Assembly: GCA_947471105.1 (NCBI GenBank) | Contig: CANIYB010000003.1 | Span: 1-31,197 of the forward strand | Origin: Cytophagaceae bacterium | Lineage (GTDB): Bacteria > Bacteroidota > Bacteroidia > Cytophagales > Spirosomataceae | DNA length: 31,197 nt | Direction: 5' to 3' | Shown: in pieces, positions 15,834 through 24,871 of the stretch | Layout of the letters: the number at the start of each line of letters is the position of its first letter | Numbering within the stretch: the stretch's first letter is position 1 | Position numbers and translations under genes: made by a program | Notes under the pieces: generated by a model | Database searches by the model: none | What the model was told of the DNA's origin: nothing | What the model saw: only the letters and a program-made list of their open reading frames with translations

Positions 15834-16235
15834 GTGAAATTCACTTTCCCAAAATCTGAGCGGTTAACGCAAAAAAAAATAATCGATTCTTTATTTCAAA
15901 AGGATAGTCAAATTGTGTCACAACGATTTTTCTATCCTTTTCGAGTTTTGTATCGTTCTAGTGATGTAAAGTCCGACTCTCCACAAATTTTAATTTCGGT
16001 TCCCAAAAGAAAATTCAAGAAGGCCGTAGATCGCAATTTAATCAAGCGAAGAACAAGGGAAGCGTATCGATTAACAAAACCTGAATTTCAAGGATTAGCC
16101 TACAATAAATTACCTGATATAATGGGATTTATTTATATTGGCACTGATATCGAGTCGTTTGAATTAATTCAAAAAAAAATGCATCAAATTTTTACAGCAT
16201 TTACAAAAAATGAAAATCTAAAAAATGAAGTTTAG
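15834..16235 (+). CDS. rnpA: Ribonuclease P protein component
   Basis: A 133-residue basic protein that binds the RNase P RNA and aids 5' maturation of tRNA precursors. The N terminus FPKSERLTQKKIIDSLF, the central strand ILISVPKRKFKKAVDRN and the RNR motif AVDRNLIKRRTREAYRL are diagnostic. The start is a GTG at 15834 (MKFTFPKSERL); no ATG is available nearby. It follows rpmH by 60 nt with no terminator between them, so they are probably co-transcribed. Its 3' end overlaps the S41 peptidase start by 11 nt. Confidence 0.95.
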   Translation: MKFTFPKSERLTQKKIIDSLFQKDSQIVSQRFFYPFRVLYRSSDVKSDSPQILISVPKRKFKKAVDRNLIKRRTREAYRLTKPEFQGLAYNKLPDIMGFIYIGTDIESFELIQKKMHQIFTAFTKNENLKNEV

Positions 16236-17898
16236 TCAAAAATATCTTAGAGGGGCTTTTGTTGGGTTAATCGCATTGGGTAGCTTAATTGGATTTTCCT
16301 TTAGCAGGCCGGGCGAGCGCCTATTTGACATAGCTAAAAACTTAGATTTGTACGCCTCCGTATTCAAAGAATTGAATAAATTTTATGTAGATGACGTAAA
16401 CCCAAATCTAGCTGTTAAAACATCGATCGATGCCCTTTTGAAAAGTTTTGATCCGTATACCGTTTATTATCCTGAGGATGAATTGGAGGATTTTATGACG
16501 ATGACCACAGGAAAATACCAAGGAATTGGTATCGTTTTAGCTGAGATTAATGAAGAATACCGTGTTGCGTATGTGGATGAAAACAGTCCTGCGTCAAAAG
16601 CCGGGTTGGGTATTGGCGACCAATTAATTTCTGTGAATGGCATTAAAATATCGGATACTCCAGAGGCTGAACCTTCTAAACTATTAAAAGGACAGGCTGG
16701 TACTTCCTTAGATATTTCGGTTTTAAAAATTGAGGAAAGCACGCCAAAAACCATTCATTTAAATCGGGAAACCGTTCAGATTAATAATGTCATTTATTCT
16801 GGCATCATTCGGCCGGGTGTAGGATATATTTCATTAGAAGAATTTAATGCTTCGGCCACCAAAGAACTAAAGTCCGCATTATCAACACTGAAACAAGCGG
16901 GGATGCAAAAATTAATTTTAGATCTCCGTGAAAACCCAGGTGGTTTGTTGACACAGGCCGTTGATATTTGCAATTTATTCTTAGCCAAAGAAACTAAGAT
17001 TGTTGAAACCAGAGGAAAAGTAGAAGAATGGAATAAAACGTATACGGCATTAAATGCTAGTTTCGACTCAGATATTCCGCTCATTATATTAATCAATGGT
17101 CATTCCGCCTCCGCGGCCGAGATTGTGGCTGGCGTTATGCAAGATTATGACCGAGCGGTGTTGATAGGTAAAAAAAGTTACGGAAAGGGTCTTGTCCAAG
17201 TGACCAGAGATCTACCCTATCGAACAAAAATGAAAATCACAACAGCCAAATATTACATCCCAAGTGGACGTTGTATTCAGGCGATTGACTACCAACATAA
17301 AAATTCTGATGGCCAAGCCATTGCTTACAAAGACTCATCCATCAAATCATTTAAAACGCAAAATGGAAGAACGGTTGTCGACGGCGGAGGAATTCTACCC
17401 GATATTCTCATTGGCAAAGACCTCATGTCTTCAAGTTTTACGCAAGCGCTCATGAAACAGCATATGATTTTTTTATATGCCTGTCATTATCAAAAATATC
17501 ATCCTAAAATTGCAAGCGCGGAATCCTTCGTTTTTTCAGAAAATGACATGAATGATTTTCAAAATTGGCTTAAAAACCAAAAATTTATTTATGAAAGTCC
17601 GGTGGAAAAACAAGTGCGAATGGCGATTGACCTAGCTAAAAAAGACCAAGCCTATGCAAGTTTAGAAGCGAGCATGTCAGCCTTGAAATCAGAGTGGAGC
17701 TCGTCTACAACCAAAGAACTTTTAGCCCATAAGCAAGAAATTATTTCGTTGATTGAGCAAGAAATTATCTTGCATTATTATTTACAAAAAGGGGTAAATA
17801 AATGGTCTTTTTCAAAGGATCCCGTTATTTTAGAAAGTTTGAACTTATTTAATCAGCCTGAAAAATTCCAAGCAATCCTAGCCAAAAAAATTAAATGA
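16225..17898 (+). CDS. S41-family C-terminal processing peptidase
   Basis: A 557-residue protease with an N-terminal signal/anchor (residues ~8-27). A PDZ domain spans about 90-185 (KYQGIGIVL, SPASKAGLGIGDQLISVNG). The S41 catalytic domain follows with LDLRENPGGLL, the nucleophile Ser296 in GHSASAAE, Lys321 in SYGKGLVQ and Gln325, matching the Ser/Lys/Gln triad of CtpA/CtpB. About 190 further residues form a helical C-terminal region typical of the longer Bacteroidota form. It should cleave C-terminal tails of periplasmic or envelope proteins. It overlaps rnpA by 11 nt and tsaB by 4 nt, so it is translationally coupled to both. Confidence 0.94.
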   Translation: MKFSQKYLRGAFVGLIALGSLIGFSFSRPGERLFDIAKNLDLYASVFKELNKFYVDDVNPNLAVKTSIDALLKSFDPYTVYYPEDELEDFMTMTTGKYQGIGIVLAEINEEYRVAYVDENSPASKAGLGIGDQLISVNGIKISDTPEAEPSKLLKGQAGTSLDISVLKIEESTPKTIHLNRETVQINNVIYSGIIRPGVGYISLEEFNASATKELKSALSTLKQAGMQKLILDLRENPGGLLTQAVDICNLFLAKETKIVETRGKVEEWNKTYTALNASFDSDIPLIILINGHSASAAEIVAGVMQDYDRAVLIGKKSYGKGLVQVTRDLPYRTKMKITTAKYYIPSGRCIQAIDYQHKNSDGQAIAYKDSSIKSFKTQNGRTVVDGGGILPDILIGKDLMSSSFTQALMKQHMIFLYACHYQKYHPKIASAESFVFSENDMNDFQNWLKNQKFIYESPVEKQVRMAIDLAKKDQAYASLEASMSALKSEWSSSTTKELLAHKQEIISLIEQEIILHYYLQKGVNKWSFSKDPVILESLNLFNQPEKFQAILAKKIK

Positions 17899-18578
17899 GT
17901 CTCATATTAAGCATCGAAACTTCTTCCCAACTGTGTTCCGTAGCGCTGCATGACCAAGGCAGATTAATCACCGCCTCGCAAAGTGAAGAAGAAGGTGCAC
18001 ATGCGAAAAAATTAACATTGCTCATAGAAGAAACTATTAAAAAAGCTGCCACTAAACTTAGCTCGTTAGTAGGGATAGCGATTTCGATTGGCCCCGGATC
18101 CTACACGGGATTAAGGATTGGCTTAGCTACGGCAAAAGGCCTTTGCTTTGGACTTGACAAACCGCTCATCGCTGTTTCTACATTAAAAATACTAGCGGCT
18201 AGATACGTTGATTCAAAAGAGCATGAAATATTGATTCCCGTCATGGATGCCAGGAGAATGGAAGTTTATACAGCAGTCTATACCCACGATTTACAAGAAC
18301 TTGAACCCGCAAATGCATTAATCTTAGATGATTTTTCTTTTGCTGAATACCATGAAAAAAACGCGGTAATTTTTGGACATGGTGCACAAAAATGCAAGGA
18401 CTCATTGCCAAATCACTCGTTTGCCTTTGATTTAGAAAACCCTTATCCTGAGGCGATACACATGGGTAAATTAGCATATGAGGCTTATTTGAACAAAAAA
18501 TTTGAAAATATAGTTACTATTGAACCCGATTATTTGAAGGAATATATGGGACAGAAGTCACAAAAAAAATACATCTAA
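17895..18578 (+). CDS. tsaB: tRNA t6A37 biosynthesis protein TsaB
   Basis: A 227-residue ASKHA-fold protein that partners with TsaD and TsaE to transfer threonylcarbamoyl to A37 of ANN-decoding tRNAs. The N terminus LILSIETSSQLCSVAL and the IGPGSYTGLRIGLATAKGL segment are diagnostic of TsaB; the metal and nucleotide ligands used by TsaD are not conserved here, as expected for the non-catalytic partner. The sequence is full length. Its ATG overlaps the S41 peptidase stop by 4 nt and its stop shares one base with the DUF2480 start. Coupling to rnpA upstream links it to tRNA maturation. Confidence 0.95.
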   Translation: MSLILSIETSSQLCSVALHDQGRLITASQSEEEGAHAKKLTLLIEETIKKAATKLSSLVGIAISIGPGSYTGLRIGLATAKGLCFGLDKPLIAVSTLKILAARYVDSKEHEILIPVMDARRMEVYTAVYTHDLQELEPANALILDDFSFAEYHEKNAVIFGHGAQKCKDSLPNHSFAFDLENPYPEAIHMGKLAYEAYLNKKFENIVTIEPDYLKEYMGQKSQKKYI

Positions 18579-19093
18579 TGGAGAATACGATTGAAAATAA
18601 AGTAGCCCAAAGCGGATTAATTCAATTGGATTTAGAGACCATTCGAATTCCTGGAGAGCGCATATTTTTCGACATTAAGCCTTTATTGTTTATGGATATG
18701 GTGCTTAAAGAAAAAGACTTTAGAGCATTTCTTGCTGATCATCCCTGGAATCAATATCAAGGAAAGCATGTGGCCATTTCATGTTCAAGTGATGCCATCA
18801 TCCCGACGTGGGCTTTCATGTTACTAAGTGCGCAGATGGCCCCATTTGCCGCCACCATAGTTCATGGAAGTTTAGAAGAATTAGAAAAAGAATTATTTAA
18901 AAAATCCTTATTAGCGTTAAATTTGGATACCTATAAAGAGGGCCGAGTGGTCGTGAAAGGCTGTTCTAAAGAATCGGTGCCTACCGATTCTTATGTTAGG
19001 CTTACCACATTACTGCAGCCTATTGTAAAAAGTTTGTTTTTTGGAGAGCCTTGCAGCACGGTTCCTATTTATAAAAAGAAGGCGACTAGTTAA
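18578..19093 (+). CDS. DUF2480 family protein
   Basis: A 171-residue soluble protein recognised as the Bacteroidota DUF2480 family from IQLDLE, GERIFFDIKPLLFMDMVLKEK, DFRAFLADHPWNQYQGKHVA, CSSDAIIPTWAFMLLSAQMAPFA and the Cys-containing VVVKGCSKESVPTDSYVRLT. No function is established for the family. The conserved Cys and Asp/Thr residues could serve a metal site or a thiol role, which is inference only. It is translationally coupled to tsaB (stop and start share one base), and its last 8 nt overlap the convergent DUF4175 gene. No terminator is visible. Confidence 0.88.
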   Translation: MENTIENKVAQSGLIQLDLETIRIPGERIFFDIKPLLFMDMVLKEKDFRAFLADHPWNQYQGKHVAISCSSDAIIPTWAFMLLSAQMAPFAATIVHGSLEELEKELFKKSLLALNLDTYKEGRVVVKGCSKESVPTDSYVRLTTLLQPIVKSLFFGEPCSTVPIYKKKATS

Positions 19094-22000
19094 ATTGATT
19101 TAAATAGCGCAGCACTTTTTCTTGGTAGGTTGGTTTTAGGTCAACTGGCTTTCGCTGATACAAAGATCTATTTTCTTCTAATTTCTTCAGGTAAGGTAAC
19201 AAATTGGGCGGTGGACTTTCGCGAAATTTTTCGAGCGCATTTTTTGATTCTTTTTTGGGATCTTCTCCCTGCTCTTTTAAAGCCTTTTCTGATTCCAATA
19301 AAATGGGGAGCATTAAATCTTGCCTTTTTTGTAATTCTTGATTAAGGCGTTTGTTAACAAAATCAGTCTCATTTTTTTCCATATTTTTAATGAGGTCCTT
19401 TAAGCTTTTCTCTATATTTTCGGAGCCGGGTCTGCCCTGAATATCTTGTAATTTTTCTTCTAATTCTTGTCGGAGTCTCGCCTGCTCTTGAGCTATTTTA
19501 ATCATATCCTCACTCATGGGCCCTTGCTTATCGGACCGACTTTCTCTGGCTTTCTGATTTAGTTTTTGTTGGCGTGCCGCCCAGGAACCCTGAGGCTTTT
19601 GCTTTCCTTTCCCCTTTTTACCAGGTTTCATTTGCATCTGTTGGTTTTGCAATTGCTGCAATAAATCTGAAAGCATAACAGCCAATTTATTAATTGAAGC
19701 CATTGATTGTTGCTGTCTTGCCTGAACCAAAGACCATTTACGTTCCTTCATCATATTAGCGGCTTCATTCAATCGATTGTGCATTTCAGTTGTTTCTCTT
19801 GTGATCAATTGAGACAAAGGCATTACTTTTTTGCCTAAGCTAATCAAACTGTCTTCCAAAATAAACGCTGTTTCAGCAATCTTATTTTGCATCTGAGATG
19901 CTGATTTTAAAGCCGGACTTCCTTCACGCAAACGACGAAAATCCAGCATAACACGTTCCTGTTCAAAAGAAATTTGCAATAAATTATCCAACAAGAGTCT
20001 TAATTGGTTTACCTCCAAATCAAGCGCATTACTCTCCTCGCTCGTACGTTTATCTTCTAGTTTTTTAGCTAATTTTTTAAGCCCCTCCGCTGATTTCTTC
20101 TGGGCCGATTTGGCTTTATTGGTGGATTTGTTTTCCATTAATTCTTCCGCATTATCCATCGACTTTTCAATCTCTTCCTCCAAGGCATCAAATTCTTTTG
20201 AATCTAAATTCATTTCTTTTTCAAGATTATCAATCGCCTTTTCTTGTTCCTTAAATTCTTGATTAATTTCCTTTTGTGCCGCTTGATTGAGGGTAGGCTC
20301 CTCGGCCAACTTACTTTGTTTTTGACTCAATTCATTTAGATCTTGAATGGACTCCTCCATCATTTTATCAATTTTCAAGTCTTTATAAAACTGCTCCAAC
20401 CTTTGCAATTCCTTTTCTCTATTTTTATTGAGGGATTGTTTTTGTTCTAAATTTTTCTGCCAATTGCTAGGCAATTCTTTTTGCAAGTTTTTGAATAAAT
20501 CATCTGCCCCTTTAGTTAAATCTGAAGTTTGAATTTGGTCAATAAGCTTTTGCAAATTTTCCATTTTTTGGATCCAAAGATCCGTCGGCTTTTGAAAACT
20601 AAACTGCTGTCCCATCCACTTTTCTTGTTGGTCCTTCAATACATCCAAGGCCTTTTTCAATTCTTTTTCCTTTGCTAAGACCTCCTCAAGCATTTTGTTA
20701 TTTATGTCTTTCCCTAATTTAAGCCGATTCATCGCATCGGTCAATTCCTTCTTTATTTCTTGAGCCTTCTGAATACTTGATGATATATTCTTTTCCAATT
20801 CCACAAATCGATCATCTGATTTTTTGGCTAATTGCTTTGATTCAGGGAATTCCCAAACTTGTTGGTTTGTTTTCGTTTTTTTAGGTCCATGAATTCCGTC
20901 ATTATCATACACTTCAAAATAATAACGCAATTGGGCTCCTGGCTGTAATTTTAGAGAATCTAGGCCAATTAAAAATCTAAAATCAAGTTCTTTTTTGCCC
21001 GTTGGTATAGCTATATTCCGAACAAATTCTGATTTCCAATTGGCCTCTTTATCCCCTCTAATTTGATATTTTAAAGCCACTTGATTAAGCCCATAATCGT
21101 CATTTGCTTCTCCCTTAAAGATTAAAAAACGATAATATAAAGTATCTTCTATTACTTGAGTTTCGATCTTAGGGTACTGGTCTTTAATAACATTAATGGG
21201 AATTATAGTTGTTTTTTGACTTTCAAAGTGTTCGTTTGACAAGAGTATTTGGTAGCTTGAATTTTCAAAAAATTGTGTTGAAAATTCATCATTAGCTAAA
21301 AACATATTTTTTGTGAAATCAAATTTGGGAGGCTTTTGACCTAATAAAATACTGGCCTTTTTCACATCATTAGTTGAAATTTCCCAATGAACTCTTGAGC
21401 CTTCCGGAATTTGAAGAGGAAGCAATTGGTTCAACTTTTCTACGGGTCTATGCGTGTAAGCAGGAAATTCAATCGTTATCGTGGTCTTCTCAATGCCGGG
21501 TCGGTGAATAATCTGAATGGTTTGAGGCTCAGAAAAATTTTCTGCCGCTTCAAATTGAAACATCAAAGGACTCGTAATGGGTGGAAGCGCAAAACTGAAT
21601 ATGTTTGTTTCAGATTCTTTGTCCATTTTTATACGACCTCCTTGACTAACAAAATAAACATCAGAAGGTAAATTTTTGCTGATAAGTTGGACCTGTAAAA
21701 CGAAAGGCTCCCCCGCGACAACCTCCAACCTTTTATTCAGAATCAAAAACTGAAATGGCAAAGTTTTGGGATATTGAAAAGTGTAATTGACAATCCTTAA
21801 GGTCGGTTTACGAATATATTGGGGATTAAGGTAGTCGATAAATATGAGTAGCGCAGATAAAAAAATGAGCCCAAAAAATATTTTTCGATGGCTTTTATAA
21901 TCAATAAAGTCAACAAATTTATAGCCAGATAACTGATGAATTTTTTGCGTGATGGCTGCCTCAAGCAGGGGTGAATTCGCATTTATTGTTCCCTCACGTT

Positions 22001-22349
22001 GAAGTTGGAGTATATTAATCAATTCATCCTGATGGGGCTTGTCAAAAAACTTCCCCAGTTTTTTAGCCATAAATTCCAAATCAGCATGACTAACCCTCTT
22101 GGTCCATTTAGCTACGGGCTTAAAGCAAATACTGACAAGCAACACACCTGATACACTTAAAAATAAATAGTATAATATCCCTCGAAGTGGGGACGATAGC
22201 CAGGCAAAATATTCAATTAAAATAAAGAGCGTGCCGATGCAAATAATCCACAAAGCACTAAGCAAAAGGCCTTTTATAACCTCATTTCTATAAAAGAGGC
22301 GATGATAGGATTTTAGTTGAGAAACGACCGGGTTTTCTTGGGTTGCCAA
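19086..22349 (-). CDS. DUF4175-family membrane-anchored coiled-coil protein
   Basis: A 1087-residue protein. Hydrophobic segments lie near residues 28-48, 56-76 and 156-174. A beta-rich region of about 300 residues follows (roughly 185-490). From about 510 to the end is a very long, charged, Lys/Glu/Gln-rich helical region with coiled-coil heptads, including a Met/Gln-rich patch (QQLQNQQMQMKPGKKGKGKQ). The layout fits the DUF4175 family of Bacteroidota and Alphaproteobacteria, whose function is not established. The coiled coil should face the periplasm or cytoplasm as an extended scaffold. The 3' end overlaps DUF2480 by 8 nt. It is divergent from the fructosamine-kinase-like gene, and no consensus promoter is visible in the gap. 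Confidence 0.82.
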   Translation of the reverse strand: MATQENPVVSQLKSYHRLFYRNEVIKGLLLSALWIICIGTLFILIEYFAWLSSPLRGILYYLFLSVSGVLLVSICFKPVAKWTKRVSHADLEFMAKKLGKFFDKPHQDELINILQLQREGTINANSPLLEAAITQKIHQLSGYKFVDFIDYKSHRKIFFGLIFLSALLIFIDYLNPQYIRKPTLRIVNYTFQYPKTLPFQFLILNKRLEVVAGEPFVLQVQLISKNLPSDVYFVSQGGRIKMDKESETNIFSFALPPITSPLMFQFEAAENFSEPQTIQIIHRPGIEKTTITIEFPAYTHRPVEKLNQLLPLQIPEGSRVHWEISTNDVKKASILLGQKPPKFDFTKNMFLANDEFSTQFFENSSYQILLSNEHFESQKTTIIPINVIKDQYPKIETQVIEDTLYYRFLIFKGEANDDYGLNQVALKYQIRGDKEANWKSEFVRNIAIPTGKKELDFRFLIGLDSLKLQPGAQLRYYFEVYDNDGIHGPKKTKTNQQVWEFPESKQLAKKSDDRFVELEKNISSSIQKAQEIKKELTDAMNRLKLGKDINNKMLEEVLAKEKELKKALDVLKDQQEKWMGQQFSFQKPTDLWIQKMENLQKLIDQIQTSDLTKGADDLFKNLQKELPSNWQKNLEQKQSLNKNREKELQRLEQFYKDLKIDKMMEESIQDLNELSQKQSKLAEEPTLNQAAQKEINQEFKEQEKAIDNLEKEMNLDSKEFDALEEEIEKSMDNAEELMENKSTNKAKSAQKKSAEGLKKLAKKLEDKRTSEESNALDLEVNQLRLLLDNLLQISFEQERVMLDFRRLREGSPALKSASQMQNKIAETAFILEDSLISLGKKVMPLSQLITRETTEMHNRLNEAANMMKERKWSLVQARQQQSMASINKLAVMLSDLLQQLQNQQMQMKPGKKGKGKQKPQGSWAARQQKLNQKARESRSDKQGPMSEDMIKIAQEQARLRQELEEKLQDIQGRPGSENIEKSLKDLIKNMEKNETDFVNKRLNQELQKRQDLMLPILLESEKALKEQGEDPKKESKNALEKFRESPPPNLLPYLKKLEENRSLYQRKPVDLKPTYQEKVLRYLNQFN

Positions 22350-22460
22350 ATGCCATTAAAAAGTTGAAAATACGATTTTTACACCTAATTTCTTCACCTT
22401 TTGAAAAAATAAAATTGCTTCCAAGAGCGCTTTTTGGTAATATTGGGTAATTATTCATGT

Positions 22461-23345
22461 ATGTCCCAACAATCGCAAGAGCAATATCAATTTATAGAAA
22501 GGATCCTCAAAATTCATGTGCGGGAGGATGTTTCCATTGAAGAATTTCAGTTTTTTTATGGAGGTAATTTTAATTTAGCGGTTCGAGTTAAATTAAAGTC
22601 AGGAGAATTTTTTATCAAATGGAATCAAGGCGATCACCACGGTTTATTTGAGGCGGAAGCTAAAAATCTCCAATTATTAGCAAAAACAAATACTCTACAA
22701 GTACCTCAGGTAATCGGGGTAGGGGCCATCGAAGAAAAAGAATATTTAATGATGGAATGCATTCCATCCGGGGAAATAAATGCTACGTATTGGGAAGACT
22801 TTGGACGCAAATTAGCCCTAATGCACCACAATTCTTCTGAAATGGGGCATGGCCTTAGCTATACAAATTACCTTGGGGCTGCAGAACAAAAGAATGAATG
22901 GAATTTAAATGGGCTTCGTTTTTTCATTGAAAACAGATTGAAAAAGCAGATTGAAATCGCGGTTTACAATAGGAAAATTGACCTTGAAATGGAAAAAAAG
23001 TTCCGCCAATTGTTTGAAAAGCTACCCGAAATAATTCCTAATGAATCTTCATCTCTTATGCATGGAGATTTATGGTCAGGAAATGTGATGGTAAACGCAA
23101 GCGGACAAGTTGTATTGGTAGACCCCTCCTGCTATTATGGACTGAGAGAAGCTGAATTAGCCTTTACGACAATGTTTGGAGGTTTTGACAAGACCTTTTA
23201 TGAGGCTTATCATGAAGCATATCCGATAGAAAAAGGATTTCATGAACGAATTCCTATTTACAACTTATACCCTTTGATGGTACACGTCAATTTATTTGGA
23301 GAAGGCTACGTGCCAGCGGTAAAAAAAATACTGAATAGTTATTGA
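22461..23345 (+). CDS. Fructosamine kinase / aminoglycoside phosphotransferase-fold enzyme
   Basis: A 294-residue kinase of the fructosamine-3-kinase family, which phosphorylates ketosamines formed by protein glycation so that they fall off. The ATP-site Lys53 in FFIKWN and Glu66 in the following helix are present. The catalytic Brenner motif is HGDLWSGN (His201-Asn208), and the metal-binding Asp221 is in LVDPSCYYG. EAELAFTTMFGGF and the NLYPLMVHVNLFG region complete the family pattern. The start at 22461 (MSQQSQEQYQF) is the first ATG; an in-frame TTG at 22434 would add an unlikely nine residues. The 3' end overlaps ispH by 7 nt. Confidence 0.88.
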   Translation: MSQQSQEQYQFIERILKIHVREDVSIEEFQFFYGGNFNLAVRVKLKSGEFFIKWNQGDHHGLFEAEAKNLQLLAKTNTLQVPQVIGVGAIEEKEYLMMECIPSGEINATYWEDFGRKLALMHHNSSEMGHGLSYTNYLGAAEQKNEWNLNGLRFFIENRLKKQIEIAVYNRKIDLEMEKKFRQLFEKLPEIIPNESSSLMHGDLWSGNVMVNASGQVVLVDPSCYYGLREAELAFTTMFGGFDKTFYEAYHEAYPIEKGFHERIPIYNLYPLMVHVNLFGEGYVPAVKKILNSY

Positions 23346-24580
23346 TTTTTACCAAGAACCCACTGATCTACGACCAGATCTACGGGTTTAGCTGAAGGGA
23401 ATAAGGAAACGGTTTTTCTTAGTATATCTTCGACTACCGCATCTGGACAAGAAGCTCCACACGTTAAAAGCACTCGAACTTTTTCTTTTTGCGGAATAAA
23501 TTCATTAGTCAAAACTTCTTCTTTTTTGACATTATCAAAATGGAAAATCTGTTTTTCTGAAATAATCTTTTCCGCAGATTTAATAAAATAGGTTGGAAGC
23601 TTATCGGCGCATAAATCCACCAAATGAGCTGTATTTGAGGAATTATACCCTCCTGCTACGATGGCAAAATCTGCGTCTTCAGCGAGTAATCCATACGTGG
23701 CGCTTTGATTATCATTGGTTGCATAACATAACGTATCGCGAGTATCCGCAAAATGAGAAGTGATTTGATCCGCGGATAATTGATAAAAATCGACGATTAC
23801 TTCCCGTAAAAAATCAACAATTTCTTGAGTATCAGTGGCCAGCATGGTCGTTTGGTTCACAACGCCAATTCTCATTAAATCCTTTGCCGGATCAAAACCT
23901 TCTGAATATTGACCATCAAATTCCTTGTAGAATTCAGCCGAATCTTTTTCAAGTCTGATGTAATCCGCTAATTGTTTCGCTTGATTAATATTTTTTATGA
24001 TCAGTGTAGGAGTGACTGATTTGGAATGAGAAAAAGTAGCTTTGGTCTCTTCGTGGCTCGGTTTCCCATGTACAATGACCGAATATTTTTTTTGCCCAAT
24101 CGAGTTAGCGCGATTCCAAACTTTTTCTACAAATGGACATGTGGTGTCATATGAATAAATATCAATACCAATATTGGACAGTATTGCTTGAATTTCAAGC
24201 GTGGTACCAAATGCAGGGACAATAACCACATCATCTGAAGTCAATTTATCCCAAGATACCAGCTGATTTCCTAAGGTATCTTGGATGAATTGTACCCCTC
24301 GGTCTAACAAATCTGCATTTACTGCGGGGTTATGAATCATCTCAGAAAGTAGAAATATCCGTTTATCAGGATTTTCTTCAACAATTCGATAAGCTGTTTC
24401 CACTGCATTTTCCACCCCATAACAAAATCCAAAATGGCGGGAAATTAAAATTTCTACAGGACCAAAATCAAAGTGGGATGGCTCAAAATTCTTTTTCATT
24501 TTATCCCCAAACCTCCTAGCTTCTTTGATTTTCCCAATCAAATTACTTTTAAACAAAACAGGAATTGAAAATGCTTTCAT
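23339..24580 (-). CDS. ispH: 4-hydroxy-3-methylbut-2-enyl diphosphate reductase
   Basis: A 413-residue iron-sulfur enzyme performing the last step of the MEP isoprenoid pathway, HMBPP to IPP plus DMAPP. The three cluster cysteines are in HFGFCYGVENA, YDTTCPFVEKVW and TCGASCPDAVVED. Other conserved parts are MIHNP, HGKPSHEETKATFSH, VNQTTML and SSNTAHLV. It is longer than E. coli IspH (~316) because of an N-terminal extension and internal insertions common in Bacteroidota. The start at 24580 (MKAFSIPVLFKS) was preferred to an in-frame ATG at 24661, because the segment between contains a strong hairpin and does not resemble the family N terminus. It converges with and overlaps the kinase gene by 7 nt. 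Confidence 0.95.
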   Translation of the reverse strand: MKAFSIPVLFKSNLIGKIKEARRFGDKMKKNFEPSHFDFGPVEILISRHFGFCYGVENAVETAYRIVEENPDKRIFLLSEMIHNPAVNADLLDRGVQFIQDTLGNQLVSWDKLTSDDVVIVPAFGTTLEIQAILSNIGIDIYSYDTTCPFVEKVWNRANSIGQKKYSVIVHGKPSHEETKATFSHSKSVTPTLIIKNINQAKQLADYIRLEKDSAEFYKEFDGQYSEGFDPAKDLMRIGVVNQTTMLATDTQEIVDFLREVIVDFYQLSADQITSHFADTRDTLCYATNDNQSATYGLLAEDADFAIVAGGYNSSNTAHLVDLCADKLPTYFIKSAEKIISEKQIFHFDNVKKEEVLTNEFIPQKEKVRVLLTCGASCPDAVVEDILRKTVSLFPSAKPVDLVVDQWVLGKNQ

Positions 24581-24625
24581 TTTTTTTAACGTTCTTCTTA
24601 CTGGCAATCCACTAAAACTGCCGAT

Positions 24626-24647
24626 TAAATCACTATTAAGTGATTTA
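24626..24647. repeat. Hairpin in the ispH upstream region
   Basis: TAAATCACT (24626-24634), a 4-nt loop and AGTGATTTA (24639-24647) form a perfect 9-bp stem 46-67 nt before the chosen ispH ATG. No T tract follows, so it may be an operator or a leader hairpin. Confidence 0.5.
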
Positions 24648-24702
24648 GTTAGTTGATCCATGACCTCTATCTTTATAAACTAATAATTTGATTAACAGTT
24701 TT

Positions 24703-24710
24703 CAAAAATA
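24703..24710 (-). promoter_or_regulatory. Candidate ispH promoter -7 element
   Basis: The minus strand reads TATTTTTG, matching TAnnTTTG, and implies a leader of about 115 nt that would contain the hairpin at 24626-24647. No -33 element was found at normal spacing. Confidence 0.35.
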
Positions 24711-24780
24711 CATAGCTAATCATTAATTTCCTTTTAATTCACCCGTTTAATAAATAAATTCTTTTAAATCTGTCTAATCA

Positions 24781-24811
24781 TTGCCCTTTAAAATTAGTTG
24801 TAGTACTTTTG
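24781..24811 (+). promoter_or_regulatory. Promoter of the 24872 membrane-anchored unknown gene
   Basis: TTG (24781-24783), a 20-nt spacer and TACTTTTG (24804-24811) match the Bacteroidota consensus. The expected leader is about 55 nt. Confidence 0.6.
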
Positions 24812-24871
24812 TTCCGTAAAAAATATCGATGATCATTTTTTACCTTTTAAATTATGAATGAAAAAGCTTAA

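Noticed and set aside
19500..20800. Internal nucleotide repeats in the DUF4175 gene
   Set aside because: The apparent periodicity comes from Lys/Glu/Gln/Leu heptads at protein level; no exact DNA repeats were found.
22434..22460. TTG start for the fructosamine-kinase-like gene
   Set aside because: An ATG at 22461 gives a normal family N terminus; the nine extra residues add nothing recognisable.
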